From Prostheceraeus crozeri (Eukaryota > Platyhelminthes > Polycladida > Euryleptidae), in contig CAJQUW010003207.1 in assembly GCA_907163375.1 (NCBI GenBank), positions 37,899-101,898 of the forward strand: DNA of 64,000 bases, written 5' to 3'. Numbering within the stretch: position 1 is the stretch's first letter; each line of letters begins with the position of its first letter. This document shows, piece after piece, positions 34,946-44,082 of the stretch. A model generated the notes under the pieces. That model was not told the DNA's origin. It worked only from the letters and a program-made list of their open reading frames with translations, and did no database searches. The position numbers and the translations under genes are program-made.

Positions 34946-36875
34946 ATGGTTCGACAAGAAAGCATCGCACGGCAACGTCTCATCTTCCATTTCTGTGAGA
35001 CTTGCCAACTGCCCGTTCGACATGCGAACAAAAGCGGGCATAAGGAATGCTCCTTCCGAGAGGACTGCACCTACCTCTACTGTCTCACGTGTAAGAGGTA
35101 TGAAAAGAGCGATGCAAAGGTGAATAGTGACTCCGCGAAAGCTTTCATTGCCAAGCACACCCCTTGTGCTCAACTAAATGGAAGAAAGGGGATTAACTTA
35201 ACCTCCAAAGTTGAGAAGAAGAAGTTGGAGCGTCTTTTTGGGAAGGAGCGACCGACTGAAGGCGTGCTTTCCCAGTTGGATGAACCTGCTCCAAAGGATA
35301 AGCCTCAAAAGTCTCGAGTTCCTAAGAGGAAAGTTCCTAAGTCTCGGGAGTTCATCGATGAGACTTTTAGTGATTGTGAGGTGAGTGCCATCAATTCTAC
35401 ATGCTAGCTTCAACGGATAACTGGCTCACAGCAGAAAAATAAAAAAATACTACTTCATTATGTATGAAATGATTATATGTTGTTAAACATTTCAGGATGT
35501 ACTGATGCCCCCACCGAAGAGAGCCAAGGTGTTGGTTCAGAAAAAACTGTTCGCTAAAGATGTAAGTATTTATTGACTAATTTAATTATTTCTATACATA
35601 AAGTAAATCAACATTGCTTAAACATTTCAGAGTGAGCTACCTCACCCGACAAAGACTAACGAGGATATAGTGGCCGAAAAATTGCGAAATGTAAGCATTT
35701 CAGTTATTTATTAGTTCTCAATGTGAAATTAAACATGAATTTTTCCTACTTTCAGCTGTTTCCTAGTGTTCAAAGCTGCCCAAAAATTCCGCGCTTACCT
35801 TCACCGAGGAGCAGACTACCTTCGAGTCCCGTAAGTGTCATTACATAGGTCTCAGTCAACAATAACTGAAAATGCATCAAGTATTTTTAAAAACATACAT
35901 ACTTCGTCAATGAGTTGCAAACATGTCATCATATTTTTCGTTGCAGTCTATGCGATCTCTGTCGCTGAAGAAGCACCACAGAAGCTTCTTGTCTACGCCG
36001 GCGACAACAACGTCGGTAGAGGACAATGAGGAGAAACCGTACTCAATTCGCGAGTCATCGGAGGATTCGGACTCCTCATCCGAGGATGAAGCCACTACTT
36101 CAGCGACTTCATCTCCGACGTCCTCTTCCGACGAAGATGATGATTCTGATGTACATGTAAGTATATGACTGGTTAACTGCATGTGTACAGAATTGTTTTC
36201 ATTAAAATTTATTTTAAAACACACTTGATTATTAATATATTCGTCTACAATTGATTAATTCATCTTTCAGAATGATTCGGTGACTCCTAAAAAGGCGAGT
36301 GGATCCGATCAAGAAACCGCAATCCAGCAGGAGGTAAGAGGAATTCACATTTGTATCTAATTAATGTCAAAAATGGTAAATGGATGATAAACAATTGTTC
36401 CTTTCAATTACAGGACTCCGTGATGTTTGCGTCTCAAGCGGAGATCTCATTCTCCAACATCCGGGCGTCTCCTAGCTGGAATGTCCACCTACCATTGTCG
36501 CCGATGATGACATTGGCCCCATCCTCAGCAGCTGATATCCCAGTCCCAGCTCCTTCACCTCCAACACCTATCCCAGTCGCAGCTCCTTCCTCTCCAACAC
36601 CTCCTATCCCAGCCGCAGTTCCTAAGGCTTCTCTCCCAGTACGCGAGTACAACGTAGTTCTTGACGCAACGACGGAGGAGGAGGACATCGAAAGCAAGTT
36701 ACGGCGGTGTCAAGAGCGATTGAAACAGTCCGAGGCTCGTGATGCTCAGTTAATGGAGGACAACAGAGGTTTGGTTGAGTCCTTACAAAACATAACTCAA
36801 TCAAACCTCATGTTGGCCTCACAAGTAACAAATAGCCAACGACACGACAAGGAGACCTTAGTCCACGTCGAGTGA
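34946..36875 (+). CDS. Seven-exon Polinton gene: zinc-binding N-terminus, phospho-acidic and coiled-coil regions, unknown function
   Basis: Exons 34946-35380, 35496-35561, 35631-35690, 35756-35830, 35947-36156, 36271-36333 and 36414-36875. Every intron is GT-AG (GTGAGT, GTAAGT, GTAAGC, GTAAGT, GTAAGT, GTAAGA donors; TTTCAG-like acceptors), every junction is phase 0, and all exons stay open in one frame: 456 residues. Residues 1-60 have a Cys/His arrangement (CETCQLPVRH, then CSFREDCTYLYCLTCK) that probably binds zinc. Next come basic PKRKVPKS segments, a Ser/Asp/Glu-rich tract in exon 5 (SSDEDDDSD), a Pro/Ala-rich linker and a C-terminal helical segment (SKLRRCQERLKQSEARDAQL) likely to form a coiled coil. 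It may be a regulator acting in the nucleus; no family recognised. The start follows an acceptor-like TCTACAG, so a 5' non-coding exon is possible. Confidence 0.75.
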
Positions 36876-37090
36876 AGCAATAACACCATCCGTAGGCTAA
36901 GACTGACGCGGATGGACGATTTGGGTGGCTGCAGTGAAAGCTGTAGCCACTTGAAACTATATCATAGTGGCATCGTGAAATGCGTGAAGTTATAACTTAT
37001 TTTTACTTTTGAAAAAAAATAGATTGCTTTAAATTTTATGTTTTCTCTTTACAACAGATCGGAACATATGGTATTGGCTGGTGATGACGC

Positions 37091-37120
37091 TGACGTCATT
37101 AGATGGTAGATGTATATAAG
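37091..37120 (+). promoter_or_regulatory. Polymerase gene promoter: CRE and TATA box
   Basis: TGACGTCA (37091-37098), the perfect CRE palindrome, then TATATAAG (37113-37120), 32 bp before the ATG at 37152. The spacing implies a very short leader. Confidence 0.7.
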
Positions 37121-37151
37121 GGCTTGCTAATTTCAATCCTCATCAATAATC

Positions 37152-40100
37152 ATGGTTGTCTGTACCAAGTGTGGAAAAGTGTTCACTCTCATAGGCAATT
37201 TGCAACGACATGAAAAGTTTTGTAAGTTAGGAAAAACATATCAATGTAGCAAGTGTCCATATAAGACGAATAGGATGGATAATCTTAAGAGGCATAAACT
37301 TGTATGCAATAATAAACCGAATGATAGCATAACAGAGTCAAATTCAAATAATCAAAATAGATCTACTTCTAAGCCAACAACCAGCGCTTCAACTAACATA
37401 CAAAACTTTATGCAATACTGCTCTCGGTGTGGCAAAACGTATAACTCTATAAGTAGATTTCGACAGCATATGAATGTACATAACACAAATAGTGAGATGA
37501 ATATGCATAATAACTATGGAACTGTTAGTCTCAGCGAAAGCGCACTCAATGGCCATGCACGTGTGTATGATATCACGCCAACAACACCTACTGTGGACAT
37601 AACATCATTCTTAGAAAGCATGCGTTCCATGTTAGGGAATTTAGTGTCTGACTTACTAAGGAGCTATCAATTGCGCGGTCGTCTGATTGCACAAATTCGT
37701 TATGTCCGTTCTAATCCTCAAGAAGAAGAAACTTTTCTCGCACACTTTACCTCATCATCCTCAAACTATATTTATGACTATGATGCTTGGTTTCAGGATC
37801 ATCTAAATAGTCTAATAAATCATATTGAAGCCTTCACAAAAAAGGGTAGCAATTGGATTATACATGATGTACAAAATATAGAGTTCATTGTAATAACAAG
37901 TCCAATACTGTCAGGTGGACAATCATTTCCTCTACCGAAGAAGTTAAAAAACTCTAAAGCTGTCATTAATGTTAATTCAAATGATAATGATGGCTTCCTA
38001 TATGCAGTTTTATCAATATTGCATTATAATGAAGTACCTTATTCAAGGAATGAAGTAAAATCATATAGTAAGTGGACATCTGAGATAAATATGGAAGGCA
38101 TTTCCACACCAGTATCAATCAAAGATATTCCAAAATTTGAGAAAAATAATGATATTAAAATTAACATTCACTTTTATGAAAATGGACTCAAAGGTGTTCG
38201 TTACAATAGTAACTTTACTGGTAGGCAAACGGTTAATATTTTGCTAATTCTAAACAATGGAGCAGCACACTATTGTGGAATTCCAAAGCTGTCAAGATTG
38301 TATAGGAAAACCTTAAAAAGACATAAATACTTCTGCGAAAGATGCACTCAGTCATTCACATATAAAACAACACTAGAGCGACACTTCCAGTTTTGTATTC
38401 GAGGAAAAGCACAAATAGAAAAAATGCCATCGGATCTAAAAGTACTAACAAGTAGCATGGAATATCAACTAAGTCCTCCTTTAGTAATTTATGCAGATAT
38501 AGAGTGCTACATTGATAATGAAATACATAAACCTGCGGCCATTGGAGCTTATCATGTCTGGCATAATGCCCTTCAATCAAAATTTGAAAACAAGTATTAC
38601 CTCTTTGAGGGAGAAAATTGCATTATTGGTTTCTTGTACCACTTAGAAACTGTAGCCCAAGACTTATATGACAACCAATGTGCAACAACTAGGCAGCCAA
38701 TGTCACTGTCAGCGGATGAAAAAGCACGCCATGAGAATGCAGAATGTTGCAACAAATGTAAATCGAAATTCAGCGATGAAGTCATAAAAGTTCGTGATCA
38801 TGATCATATCACCGGACGATATAGGCAAACATTATGTAGGAAATGCAATCTCCGGTTAAGACTTAACAGACGGGAGCTCCCCATATTTTTCCACAATTTT
38901 AAAAATTATGATAGTCACATCGTTTGCTATAAAGCGATTGGAAGAATGAAATCTTGGAAATTAGATGTTGTAGCAGCAACTGCTGAAAAATATATAACTT
39001 TATCCGCCAGTGTCCCTGTAAATGAATACAAAGGGAAGACAGTATACTTTAAACTAAAATTCTTAGACTCATATCAATTTCTAAGTGCATCCTTGAGTGA
39101 ATTAGCCAAGGGCTTGCAAACGTATAAGCATGTAGAGACATTAAGGGTAGAATTTCCACAATTAAGTGATAATGTTTTATATCAGAAGGGATTGTTTCCA
39201 TATTCATACTTCAAAAACTTAAACACGTTGACGGAAGACTGTCTACCACCACAATTTGAATTCTATAATGATCTTACTCGTGAGCACTGTTCCGATAGTG
39301 AATATGAACACGCTAACAAGGCATGGATTGAATTTAATTGTAGCACATTTGGTGATTACATGCTGGCATATCTGAAGTTAGATGTTTTATTGTTGGCAGA
39401 CATATTTGAAGTGTTTAGAGCATTGAGTCAACGTGAGGATGAAGTCGACCCTGTACATTTTGTCAGTCTTCCACATCTTAGCTTTACCTCAGCACTAAAT
39501 TTCTCTTCCAATGATCCCCTACACTACATACAAGATGAAAATATGTACAATCTATTTGAACGAGGAATTAGAGGGGGTATGACTTTCACCAACATTCACC
39601 GAGCGCGTGCACGCATTGAAGAATTAGAAAATAATACACATGAAAGTCGACATTTGACCGACTTAGATGTTAATAACCTTTACGGTTCTTCACTCAGTAG
39701 GAATCTACCCCACTCAAATTTCAAATGGTTGAATGAAAGTGAATTAGATAATTTTTTAATTGAAGAAAATGTTCAAAATATAGATGATGATGGTGAAATC
39801 GGCTACATTTTTGATTTAGATTTAGAGTATCCTGCAGCCATTCATGATGACACTGCCGATTTCCCATTAGCTCCAGAAATGCAGATGATTGAAAAGAGAA
39901 TGTTTTCACACTATATGAAAAATCTATATGAAAAAGTAAGACCAAATACACATTTTTCTTCTATCAAGAAACTTCTGCTCCATCAATTTGATAGGGAAAA
40001 TTATGTAGTCCACTATTCAATTTTAAAATTTTACTTGACCATGGGCATGAGAATCAAGAAGATTCATAGTGGCATAAAATTCACACAAAAGCCTTGGTTA

Positions 40101-41009
40101 AAAACATACATTGATATGAACTCTCAAAAGAGGGCTCAATCAAACACTGACTTCGAAAAGTCATTCTACAAATTGAAAAATAATTCTTTATATGGTAAAA
40201 CAATGGAAAATGTAAGGAGAAGGAAAAAATTTAAACTAGTCAACAATGAGAAACAACTACTGAAATTGTCAAATCATCCTCTCTATGTTCAACACAAAAT
40301 ATTTGATGAAGATCTGGTTGGTATGGAAATGTACAAACCTTCAATAGTTTTAAATAAATTAATATATGTTGGTCAAGCAGTACTTGACTATAGTAAGTTG
40401 GAAATGTATCAATTATATTACAATGATCTAAAAGGGTGTCCACTGATAAATAGAACGCGGCTTTGTGGAGGTGATACCGACAGTTTCTTCCTATGTTTAT
40501 ACACATCACCATCTGTCCGTCTGGAAGATATACTTCTATACTTCGGTGAAAAGTTTGACTCTTCAAACTATGATAGTCATCACCGACTATACTCAACTAC
40601 AAACAAAGCTAGATTAGGTTGTTTTAAGGATGAGTGTGCTGGAAAGTTGCTTGAGGAAATGATCCTACTAAAACCGAAAATGTATTCAATGAAATATCTA
40701 GACTCTACGAATCATAGCATCAAACGTGCAAAAGGAATTCAGAGAGCAGCAGTTAAAAAATTGAAACATGATGACTATAGGAGTGTCTATTATAGTGAGA
40801 ATGATACAACTGAAGATATGACAATTATAAATTCAAAAAATCACATAGTTAGCACAAAATCATTTAGGAAGCGAGGTCTTTCACTTTGGGAGGATAAGCG
40901 CTGTTGGCTGGATAAAAATTTATCATTACCATATGGACACTACAGCCTAGGTCTTCCCCCACCGTCGAAGAGAAGGAGATGCCTTCCTGTCACAGGTGAT
41001 GTAGAATAA
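37152..41009 (+). CDS. PolB: Protein-primed family B DNA polymerase
   Basis: 1285 residues, intact. Replicates the element from its ends. N-terminus: three C2H2-type fingers (from CTKCGKVF, CSKCPYKT and CSRCGKTY), then a domain around residues 150-260 also found alone at 58265, then an OTU-peptidase-like segment near residues 277-390 (DNDGFLYAVLSILH ... GAAHYCG), and a fourth finger (CERCTQSF). The exonuclease domain begins with YADIEC (D449, E451), continues with IFFHNFKNYDSH, and ends with YLKLDVLLLADIF. Polymerase motifs are complete: A DVNNLYGSSL (D839), B KLKNNSLYG (K1007-G1015) and C GDTDS (D1108, D1110). The protein-primed subgroup fits Polintons. AATAAA follows at 41015. Confidence 0.95.
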   Translation: MVVCTKCGKVFTLIGNLQRHEKFCKLGKTYQCSKCPYKTNRMDNLKRHKLVCNNKPNDSITESNSNNQNRSTSKPTTSASTNIQNFMQYCSRCGKTYNSISRFRQHMNVHNTNSEMNMHNNYGTVSLSESALNGHARVYDITPTTPTVDITSFLESMRSMLGNLVSDLLRSYQLRGRLIAQIRYVRSNPQEEETFLAHFTSSSSNYIYDYDAWFQDHLNSLINHIEAFTKKGSNWIIHDVQNIEFIVITSPILSGGQSFPLPKKLKNSKAVINVNSNDNDGFLYAVLSILHYNEVPYSRNEVKSYSKWTSEINMEGISTPVSIKDIPKFEKNNDIKINIHFYENGLKGVRYNSNFTGRQTVNILLILNNGAAHYCGIPKLSRLYRKTLKRHKYFCERCTQSFTYKTTLERHFQFCIRGKAQIEKMPSDLKVLTSSMEYQLSPPLVIYADIECYIDNEIHKPAAIGAYHVWHNALQSKFENKYYLFEGENCIIGFLYHLETVAQDLYDNQCATTRQPMSLSADEKARHENAECCNKCKSKFSDEVIKVRDHDHITGRYRQTLCRKCNLRLRLNRRELPIFFHNFKNYDSHIVCYKAIGRMKSWKLDVVAATAEKYITLSASVPVNEYKGKTVYFKLKFLDSYQFLSASLSELAKGLQTYKHVETLRVEFPQLSDNVLYQKGLFPYSYFKNLNTLTEDCLPPQFEFYNDLTREHCSDSEYEHANKAWIEFNCSTFGDYMLAYLKLDVLLLADIFEVFRALSQREDEVDPVHFVSLPHLSFTSALNFSSNDPLHYIQDENMYNLFERGIRGGMTFTNIHRARARIEELENNTHESRHLTDLDVNNLYGSSLSRNLPHSNFKWLNESELDNFLIEENVQNIDDDGEIGYIFDLDLEYPAAIHDDTADFPLAPEMQMIEKRMFSHYMKNLYEKVRPNTHFSSIKKLLLHQFDRENYVVHYSILKFYLTMGMRIKKIHSGIKFTQKPWLKTYIDMNSQKRAQSNTDFEKSFYKLKNNSLYGKTMENVRRRKKFKLVNNEKQLLKLSNHPLYVQHKIFDEDLVGMEMYKPSIVLNKLIYVGQAVLDYSKLEMYQLYYNDLKGCPLINRTRLCGGDTDSFFLCLYTSPSVRLEDILLYFGEKFDSSNYDSHHRLYSTTNKARLGCFKDECAGKLLEEMILLKPKMYSMKYLDSTNHSIKRAKGIQRAAVKKLKHDDYRSVYYSENDTTEDMTIINSKNHIVSTKSFRKRGLSLWEDKRCWLDKNLSLPYGHYSLGLPPPSKRRRCLPVTGDVE

Positions 41010-41014
41010 GTCTA

Positions 41015-41020
41015 AATAAA
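41015..41020 (+). terminator. Polyadenylation signal after the polymerase gene
   Basis: AATAAA six bases after the polymerase stop. Its closeness means that the hairpin cluster at 41057-41226 straddles or follows the cleavage site. Confidence 0.5.
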
Positions 41021-41056
41021 AACAATATAATATTCCACTTGTAATAGATCTTGCGA

Positions 41057-41226
41057 TTGCTGCATCTTCCGACATGTAGCAACACTTACTAATACATAAG
41101 TAGTCTTACTAAAATTGAAATTTCTACATCTTTCCGATATGTAGAAATGATTACTAATAAATAGGTAGTCCTAATGTGAATGAATATGTGAAGAATTTGT
41201 ACTCAACATCATTCCGATATGTTGAG
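41057..41226 (+). repeat. Three tandem stem-loops with different stems and the same loop
   Basis: 41057-41082: TTGCTGCAT / ATGTAGCAA around CTTCCGAC (one G.U as RNA). 41120-41148: ATTTCTACAT / ATGTAGAAAT around CTTTCCGAT. 41202-41226: CTCAACAT / ATGTTGAG around CATTCCGAT. The stems differ in sequence yet stay paired, while TTCCGA in the loop is constant. The first two are followed by the same stretch, ACTAATA then GTAGTC. The pattern points to a conserved structure, as RNA or as cruciform DNA, between the polymerase and PC4-like genes. Confidence 0.75.
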
Positions 41227-41267
41227 CTAATAAAATAACAAACTTTAGGCAAACATTAAACCTAAAT

Positions 41268-41849
41268 TTGAAACATAGCTTTCGGAACATGCCTCAATAC
41301 ATTAGAACATGGAAACTTAGTGACGTTCAAAACGTTCACATAACAAATTCTAAAAGAATAGCATTTCGTCATTCAATAGCAAATAGTGATCGAAAACATC
41401 GTGGCGTTTGCATTAGTATTGACTCATTGCCTTCACTGAAAGACTTTGCGGATCTCATTGACAACCATAAGACTCGGATCAAGATTCCTCTCGATGACAA
41501 GGTATGGATAAAGTGTGATTCATCAGTCAAACTATACGTCTGTTCACCAAAACGTGAAGATGTTGAATATCGATTTTTTCGTTTCAGTGACGTCACATGG
41601 GAAACCTTTACAAGGGAGATACTACCCCAGATAACGTCATTCATGAAAGATGGAGGACATCAAACGGTTGGAAGTTGTAAATCGGATGTTAACTACAAAA
41701 GCAAAGTCAAAACTCAATCTACAAGAGATCGAGAGGAATATACCCAACCGAAAACAATGGTTACTGATAAAACGCAAATTGAAGCCGACAACGAGCTTAC
41801 ATCTTGGAAGACCCTCAATGTTAACATGGAGGATTCAGAGGAAGGATAG
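41268..41849 (+). CDS. PC4-like (transcription coactivator p15-like) ORF
   Basis: 193 codons as tracked; the more likely ATG is MPQYIRTW at 41289. The block IRTWKLSDVQNVHITN ... FRHSIANS ... KHRGVCISIDSLPSLKDF has the order of a PC4 domain: a Trp/Leu start, two strands, a basic residue, then (K/R)-G-(V/I)-x-(L/I)-S/D and a final helix with a hydrophobic-rich LKDFADLID. A second, similar strand-helix pattern follows (VWIKCDSSVKLYVCS ... WETFTREILPQI). PC4 proteins bind single-stranded DNA and assist transcription. The last 66 codons (after 41650) overlap the TBP-like ORF in another frame and look like low-complexity charged filler. The family call rests on pattern only. Confidence 0.5.
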   Translation: MKHSFRNMPQYIRTWKLSDVQNVHITNSKRIAFRHSIANSDRKHRGVCISIDSLPSLKDFADLIDNHKTRIKIPLDDKVWIKCDSSVKLYVCSPKREDVEYRFFRFSDVTWETFTREILPQITSFMKDGGHQTVGSCKSDVNYKSKVKTQSTRDREEYTQPKTMVTDKTQIEADNELTSWKTLNVNMEDSEEG

Positions 41850-42219
41850 ATCTCTCACTATCCTATTCTTTCCAAATGGAACAATCCAATGTATTGGAAG
41901 GGTCATGGAGGGTGATCTCTCATATCTACACTTAACTTTGGAACATTTACTTGGTGATTCATTATCTGATTGGAAAGTGAAGACAATGACCGTGTTATGT
42001 GAATTACACTATCACTATGATTTCCGTAAAGTTACATCATCACATAATCTAACTTATGAAGTGGAGTTATTTCCAGCAGCTCAATTGACTAACTGGCATC
42101 CATATCATGTTCATGTGTTCCATAATGGAAAGATTGTGATAACCGGCATTAAAGACATAAGTGATGTGCCTCCCATCATATGTGATTTGAAAAAATGTTT
42201 CATGAAAACCAAATTGTAG
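41650..42219 (+). CDS. TATA-binding-protein-like (TBP-fold) protein
   Basis: 189 residues, the length of a TBP core. It shows the two pseudo-repeats of TBP in order. Repeat 1: NRMLTTKAKSKLNLQEIE, then LTILFFPNGTIQCIGRV (the strand with the G-x-hydrophobic-x-C-(T/I)-G of TBP). Repeat 2: WKVKTMTVLCELHYHYDF, then YEVELFPAAQ (TBP has YEPELFPG) and VHVFHNGKIVITGIKD (TBP: the GK-hydrophobic-V-(L/I)-TG strand). A TBP binds the TATA box in the minor groove and nucleates the preinitiation complex. The gene follows the polymerase and PC4-like ORFs on the same strand and overlaps the latter by 200 bp. Several promoters of this element have TATATAAG boxes. Fold confidence is high; function is inferred. 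Confidence 0.82.
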   Translation: MEDIKRLEVVNRMLTTKAKSKLNLQEIERNIPNRKQWLLIKRKLKPTTSLHLGRPSMLTWRIQRKDRSLTILFFPNGTIQCIGRVMEGDLSYLHLTLEHLLGDSLSDWKVKTMTVLCELHYHYDFRKVTSSHNLTYEVELFPAAQLTNWHPYHVHVFHNGKIVITGIKDISDVPPIICDLKKCFMKTKL

Positions 42220-42325
42220 ATTTTGTATATATGTGAATAGATAATGAAATATAAACATATTTTTGTTTTCCTTATAAACCCTTGTTTTGGAAAAAAGAGA
42301 GCAAGATAATGATACAACATAAAAA

Positions 42326-42331
42326 TTTATT
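42326..42331 (-). terminator. Polyadenylation signal after the protease gene
   Basis: AATAAA on the minus strand, about 45 bp beyond the protease stop. It is in the 156-bp gap where the two gene blocks converge. Confidence 0.5.
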
Positions 42332-42375
42332 TCAAAACGGTTTCGACATATTTAGTAAGAATTACATCATTTTTA

Positions 42376-42792
42376 TCACAGTTTTTTTGAAAATAGTTCT
42401 AAAGCACTTTTACAGTTATTTTTCAATGGTCTCTCATTGACAAAATAGAGTACATAGCCACCGCACATTAGAGATGTATTACTTTGAAGTGGGAACGATG
42501 TCACTTTCCTAACAGTCCAGGAGAACCTGTTCATCCATAATGCGATATCATGTAAACGAGGTTGATTCAGAGAGTCAAAATATTCGGCCACTTTATAACG
42601 ATTGATGTATACAGCAATCCAATGTTTTCCGGGAAGATTGTTGGTATCCGTATTGATGATAAGCGAACAAGGATAGAAATGAATTGAATCAGGTAAATTA
42701 TCTCTAGAAAAGACATTGAGAAATATTGTCTTGGAGTAGGGATGAGCTTTCCTCATTTTCCTCAAGATTTCTATGTTGCTTAAGTTACTCAT
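42376..42792 (-). CDS. PRO: Adenain-like cysteine protease
   Basis: 138 residues; the maturation protease of Polinton virions. Catalytic residues are visible in order: GKHWIAVY (His57), AEYFDSLNQP (Asp73), Gln103 and LMCGGYVLYF (Cys110). Adenovirus adenain has the same His - acidic - Gln - Cys order but about 200 residues; Polinton forms are shorter. It is the last gene of the leftward block, and its ATG overlaps the capsid gene's stop by four bases (ATGA), so the two are probably made from the same transcript. Intact. Confidence 0.88.
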   Translation of the reverse strand: MSNLSNIEILRKMRKAHPYSKTIFLNVFSRDNLPDSIHFYPCSLIINTDTNNLPGKHWIAVYINRYKVAEYFDSLNQPRLHDIALWMNRFSWTVRKVTSFPLQSNTSLMCGGYVLYFVNERPLKNNCKSALELFSKKL

Positions 42793-44072
42793 CTCTGATA
42801 GCTGACAGTCACGTCTCTCATTCTTGTTATCTCAACTTTGCTATCATAGATAGCATAAATGAGACAAGTAATTGTTTTCTCCAAAGGTGACTCAAATGAT
42901 ACCTCCAGTCGTAGATTTCCAGACTTTGTAACTCCTACGCTTTCACCACCTAGATCTGCATCTGCTGTGAGGTTGTACATAATGAAGAAGTAGCCATTCT
43001 TGTACATATCCATTGTAATTCCATCTGAATCATCTGTATTAAACATGTTGAGGGCGGTGAAAGTAGAACCATAGTCACGTGCGAATTTACCATCTTTGAA
43101 ATTAGGCTCATATGCTTTGCAAGATACAAATTTCCCATCCTGATAGAGTGCTAGTTTGCTAACATTAAAGTGTTGGAAATTGAATGGATTCTTTTCAAAA
43201 GCACCAATGAATGCCTCATTTTCCACAAATGTGATATACACCGCCTTTGGCATTGCAGTGGGAAAAAGATTTGGGTAGGCATGTGAGGATGATCCCGCAC
43301 CAATTGTGAAGTTTGTCAACACACTGTGATTAACTGGATATATTGCATTGTTTTTCCTCAATCCTGTCGCATGCTCGTTGATGACTGACGGGTTCATTGT
43401 TACTCGCCTTACATTGAGCACGGCATTACTTATGTTGACTTGATAGCTTGTATCTCCAAAAGCCATTAACGCGAACTCAGGATTTGCACGAATAAATTTT
43501 ATTTGCATTTTAACCTGTGATAGCAGATATCTAGATTGACGAAGGAAATCAAGATAGACGGGTCCTTTCAAGTATAATTCCTTTGAATCCGCTGTCAAAT
43601 CCATTCGTCTTTTCAACCCTGTATTTGAGACATCATCAAATTTCCCTTGCTGATCATCATACCACCCAGAAACTTGCAAGTGTGACTGTTTAGCTTTCTT
43701 TTGAAATTGAGTCATTGTATGTATATATGCTCCATATGGATATGCTCGATCCCCTCCTTCAATCTGTTTGTCATTCAATATTAGATACACATCTGAGAAC
43801 AGACTGGCAATAGGAAGATTTGCCAATCCCACTTTATCCTTGGATGAATCGATATTTGTACCATCAGTCTTCTTAATTTGTATACACAACTCTAAATCAA
43901 TGGATTGACAGTCAATATAATCTTGAGGATTGGCAGGTATATCAAACTGAATAGGCTGCTGGTTACCATCGATATTTGTTGTGGGGACTATGTCTACAAT
44001 TGTTGAGGAGATGATGTCTGTCTGATGAGGGGGAGAATCGAAGAAACACAAAGCCGAATTGATACTCTGCAT
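42789..44072 (-). CDS. MCP: Major capsid protein (hexon-like, double jelly-roll)
   Basis: 427 residues. The start (TDIISSTIVDIVPT, then QPIQFDIPANPQDYIDC) and the end (VLIYAxYD-type strand, here CLIYAIYDSKVEITRMRDV) match the second element's protein at 62529-63761 and are typical of the metazoan Polinton/adintovirus capsid family often listed as 'F54H12.2-like'. These proteins form the trimeric hexon-like capsomers. No signal peptide or membrane segment is expected or seen. It lies between the pX-like gene and the protease gene, as in the second element. Assignment to MCP rather than penton follows that family and the gene order. Confidence 0.75.
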   Translation of the reverse strand: MQSINSALCFFDSPPHQTDIISSTIVDIVPTTNIDGNQQPIQFDIPANPQDYIDCQSIDLELCIQIKKTDGTNIDSSKDKVGLANLPIASLFSDVYLILNDKQIEGGDRAYPYGAYIHTMTQFQKKAKQSHLQVSGWYDDQQGKFDDVSNTGLKRRMDLTADSKELYLKGPVYLDFLRQSRYLLSQVKMQIKFIRANPEFALMAFGDTSYQVNISNAVLNVRRVTMNPSVINEHATGLRKNNAIYPVNHSVLTNFTIGAGSSSHAYPNLFPTAMPKAVYITFVENEAFIGAFEKNPFNFQHFNVSKLALYQDGKFVSCKAYEPNFKDGKFARDYGSTFTALNMFNTDDSDGITMDMYKNGYFFIMYNLTADADLGGESVGVTKSGNLRLEVSFESPLEKTITCLIYAIYDSKVEITRMRDVTVSYQR

Positions 44073-44082
44073 CGTATTAGCT

